A program made the position numbers and the translations under genes. Below the pieces are notes generated by a model, which saw nothing but the letters and a program-made list of their open reading frames with translations, was not told the origin of the DNA and made no database searches. This document shows, piece by piece, positions 61,747 to 64,000 of a DNA stretch of 64,000 nucleotides. This DNA comes from Salmonirosea aquatica (GTDB lineage: Bacteria; Bacteroidota; Bacteroidia; Cytophagales; Spirosomataceae): contig NZ_WHLY01000002.1 of assembly GCF_009296315.1 (NCBI RefSeq), positions 806,001 to 870,000 on the forward strand, read 5' to 3'. Positions within the stretch are counted from its first letter, which is position 1, and every line of letters begins with the position of its first letter.

Positions 61747-62631
61747 TTAATACCTATCTAAATATGATTTAAACAAACTATTTGGCAAGTTCCAAAGTAT
61801 TCCATTCGACTTAACTGCCTTCCAATATCTTATGCACTTTTCCAAGAAATCCCTATCTGGTCCACATACATAAAACTTACTTTGTTCAATCAATAAAGCG
61901 TTAAAATCAATAGCATTTTCAAGGGAAAATGTCATTTCTATTTTTTTCTTTGTTATTCTATAAATTCTTTTTGATGAAATGGGTAAAATGTAATCTCCAT
62001 TTAATAATTCATCTACCTGAGAAGGCATTTTCCTAAATAGAATAGGATAATCCCCAGTTAAAAAAATATCCTTATTAAATCCAAATAGCTGTGAAGTTGA
62101 GCTACTCTTATTAGAGATAGCTACGTTTTTTATAATTTCAAGCGAAAAATTGGGTCTGAGAAATTTTAAATAGTTTGGGTCAGACTTTATCTTCTTCTCT
62201 AATTCTGTCTTATCTACAATTTCTCCTGTTTCCGTATCGATAAAAGTCGTTTTCGCTCTACTAAAATAATCTATTGCTGCAAAATCTGATTTTGGGACTC
62301 TCCAAAACAAGCTTATTATGAAGAACCTTAGTAAAGCAATTGTTTCATCTGTTTGAATTCCATCTTCATTCGGTTTTTCTCTTAAATTTCGAATCACTTC
62401 TGCACAGTCAGAATCTAAAAAGCCATAGTAATCTTCTATCAAATCTATACTTCCACTTCTCGAACTGATTGTATTTCTATTCCATTCGTAAAAGATCTCT
62501 TTCGGTGAAGTTTTCTTTTTCTTTACTTCATCTTTATATTTGTCGTAGACATAAAATTTTTTATCTTCATCTAAAAAGCCTTTTGCATAAAATTTTGGTA
62601 TATAATGGTGTCTTTCGGATAAATTATTCAT
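61747..62631 (-). CDS. DUF4238 family protein, AT-rich
   Basis: A 294-residue protein beginning MNNLSERHHYIPKFYAKGFL, the conserved HHYIPxFYxxGF N-terminus of DUF4238. Further family parts include LRFFIISLFWRVPKSDF and the region SSSTSQLFGFNKDIFLTGDYPILF, where DUF4238 proteins read a similar segment with a conserved Asp-Pro pair. Function is unknown. The base composition (about one third GC) differs strongly from the surroundings, and GGTACC is absent, so recent horizontal transfer is likely. The DUF433/DUF5615 pair lies about 1.8 kb away. Confidence 0.88.
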   Translation of the reverse strand: MNNLSERHHYIPKFYAKGFLDEDKKFYVYDKYKDEVKKKKTSPKEIFYEWNRNTISSRSGSIDLIEDYYGFLDSDCAEVIRNLREKPNEDGIQTDETIALLRFFIISLFWRVPKSDFAAIDYFSRAKTTFIDTETGEIVDKTELEKKIKSDPNYLKFLRPNFSLEIIKNVAISNKSSSTSQLFGFNKDIFLTGDYPILFRKMPSQVDELLNGDYILPISSKRIYRITKKKIEMTFSLENAIDFNALLIEQSKFYVCGPDRDFLEKCIRYWKAVKSNGILWNLPNSLFKSYLDRY

Positions 62632-62851
62632 TTTTTATGTGTTATACCCAACTAGTAAATATCTGAAAGTTTTATATTTATTTTTACCTTATAAAAATAA
62701 ATAGTATTTCTAATGCCGTAATTATCCACAGAAGCTTTTTCCGAGTAGCGACAATTCAATACTAACTTCCCAGTATTTCCAGAAACTTTCACTAAATAAA
62801 GTTCAGTAAAATCATACAAAACAATTCAAATTTAATAGCCAACCACCAAAA

Positions 62852-63838
62852 CTACTTCACCAAAATCTCCATCGAATTCAGCTCCGGTCCGCCGCCGCGA
62901 TTGGCCGAACCGGCCACGACGTACACCTTGCCGTTCATCGCTACGGCCCCCGTACCGTGCCGCCCCTGAATCAGCATCGGCATTTTCTCCCACTTTTCGG
63001 TTTTGGGATTATAGGCTTCCACCTCACTGTGGGCGGGTACCTGCTTGTCGCTTTCGCCACCAATAATCAGCACTTTATTGCCATGCGCCACGGCCATGTT
63101 GCCGGCCCGGAGGGTAGGTAGGTTCTGGTCTGCGGGCAGAGTGGTCCATGCGTTGGTTTTGAAATCATATACGTCCACCTCGGGGATGGTACGGTTGAGG
63201 ACCTGATTGATTTTGGCCGTTGAAAGCCGTCCCCCCGCTACGTATAATTTATCGCCTACCATTGCCACCGACACGTGGTCGCGCGGACGGGGGGCGTCGG
63301 GTAGTTTGCGCCAGGTATTGGTTTTGGGATCAAATTCATCGAACCACGCTACCTGTCCATCCCAGTGCCCGTCCTGAATCCCGCACACGACGTAGATCTT
63401 GTCATTATGTACAAAAGCCCCGGCGGAACCGCGCAGGCGATCTGTAGGTACCTCCGGCCCTTTGCGCCATTCGTCGCGCTCGGGATTATAAATGTACATC
63501 GCCGGAATGGGTGTTTCGTGGGGGTAGCTGCCCGTGAAAGCCCCGACCACGTACACTTCACCTTTATAGCTGATCGCCTGAAAGTGGCTCATTTCAAGAG
63601 GAGCCATGGCTTTGGTAGTCCAGGTATCCTTTTTGGGATCGTACACATCGATGGGCTTTACGCCCCGACCCCCAAGTAGATATAGTTTTCCATTAGCCTC
63701 GGTCATGGCACTTTCGTGCCGTTGGGTAGGCAAATTGAGTGGTTCGGCGGCTTGCCAGTTCTGTGCCGTGGCTATCGAAATACTGATGGCCAGCGCAGCC
63801 AGGCCAGTCAGCCATTTTTTATCTGAGAGATGTTTCAT
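62852..63838 (-). CDS. Secreted Kelch-repeat protein
   Basis: A 328-residue protein with signal MKHLSDKKWLTGLAALAISISIATAQ and six Kelch repeats forming a beta-propeller. Each repeat has the double-Gly and Tyr/Trp pattern, for example KLYLLGGRGVKPIDVYDPKKDTW, KIYVVCGIQ...FDPKTNTWRKLP and KVLIIGGES...YNPKTEKWEKMP. These are likely binding modules or propeller enzymes of sialic-acid type, but no catalytic residues can be assigned. It is divergent from the partial gene at the right edge. Confidence 0.92.
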   Translation of the reverse strand: MKHLSDKKWLTGLAALAISISIATAQNWQAAEPLNLPTQRHESAMTEANGKLYLLGGRGVKPIDVYDPKKDTWTTKAMAPLEMSHFQAISYKGEVYVVGAFTGSYPHETPIPAMYIYNPERDEWRKGPEVPTDRLRGSAGAFVHNDKIYVVCGIQDGHWDGQVAWFDEFDPKTNTWRKLPDAPRPRDHVSVAMVGDKLYVAGGRLSTAKINQVLNRTIPEVDVYDFKTNAWTTLPADQNLPTLRAGNMAVAHGNKVLIIGGESDKQVPAHSEVEAYNPKTEKWEKMPMLIQGRHGTGAVAMNGKVYVVAGSANRGGGPELNSMEILVK

Positions 63839-63906
63839 AACCGAGGGTTTGATTTATATTACAAACTAAACCAAAAATAAGCTTTTTCCCGCTTTTCCCC
63901 TAACCC

Positions 63907-64000
63907 ATGCTTCACCAGGCCACCGAACAGAGCCTCCTTGCCTGCCAGCCCGGCGACCCGGCCGCGATTTTGCTACCGAAAGCGGCTTTTGAGGCACTTA
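63907..64000 (+). CDS. Start of an unidentified protein, cut by the window edge
   Basis: An open frame begins at ATG 63907 and runs to the end, giving MLHQATEQSLLACQPGDPAA and 11 more residues. It is divergent from the Kelch gene with 68 bp between the starts. The visible part is too short for family assignment. Confidence 0.5.
   Translation, partial: MLHQATEQSLLACQPGDPAAILLPKAAFEAL

Overview
The window looks like a chromosomal segment of a Bacteroidota bacterium, probably of the order Cytophagales (Spirosomataceae-like; this is inference from gene content, not from a marker search). Supporting signs are a type IX secretion (T9SS) sorting domain, many N-terminal lipoboxes, short S21 ribosomal protein, leader regions with the Bacteroidota -7 box TAnnTTTG and few Shine-Dalgarno sites. 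Base composition is near 50% GC except for one clearly AT-rich gene (61747-62631). No rRNA, tRNA, CRISPR array, insertion sequence or prophage was seen.

Layout. 1-1007: end of a RiPP (lasso-peptide-like) cluster that runs off the left edge (PqqD-like carrier, B2-type protease, HprK-like kinase). 1118-3734: lysine catabolism pair (aminoadipate semialdehyde dehydrogenase, saccharopine dehydrogenase). 3958-9506: an operon of two DUF4331 secreted proteins, one frameshifted, and a TPR lipoprotein. 9507-10459: gene-poor. 10460-14343: oxidoreductase, mpg, yicC, pdxA on the minus strand. 14640-20011: a 2-hydroxyacid dehydrogenase followed by five exported or outer-membrane proteins. 20085-23503: fasciclin protein, then a malonate uptake and activation operon (matB-madL-madM). 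23700-32678: ybjQ, metF, small envelope proteins, lipocalin, GNAT enzyme, yebC, GreA-like protein and metH. 32953-39315: phenylalanine/tyrosine degradation (hmgA, hppD, phhA, marR, fahA, flavin reductase) flanked by an Lrp regulator. 39607-50355: lipoprotein, ppc, xer recombinase, rpsU, ppx/gppA, hydrolases, SDR, cysteine desulfurase and a 2-oxoglutarate dioxygenase. 50549-58333: an AraC regulator and a complete six-gene cox-like molybdenum hydroxylase cluster (coxG-S-L-M-D-E) whose large subunit has the form II signature. 58349-63838: GH43 enzyme, a DUF433/DUF5615 toxin-antitoxin pair, M1 peptidase, an AT-rich DUF4238 gene and a Kelch protein; a plus-strand gene starts at 63907 and leaves the window.

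Together the genes describe a heterotroph that oxidises amino acids (Lys, Phe, Tyr), takes up malonate, uses PEP carboxylase for anaplerosis, makes methionine by the B12 route and oxidises an unidentified substrate with a molybdenum hydroxylase. The most striking window-wide signal is the palindrome GGTACC, counted by eye about 130 times against roughly 16 expected. The most interesting loci for follow-up are the DUF4331/TPR operon with its homopolymer frameshift, the truncated RiPP cluster with a kinase, the form II cox cluster, and the perfect 15-bp hairpin just in front of metF.
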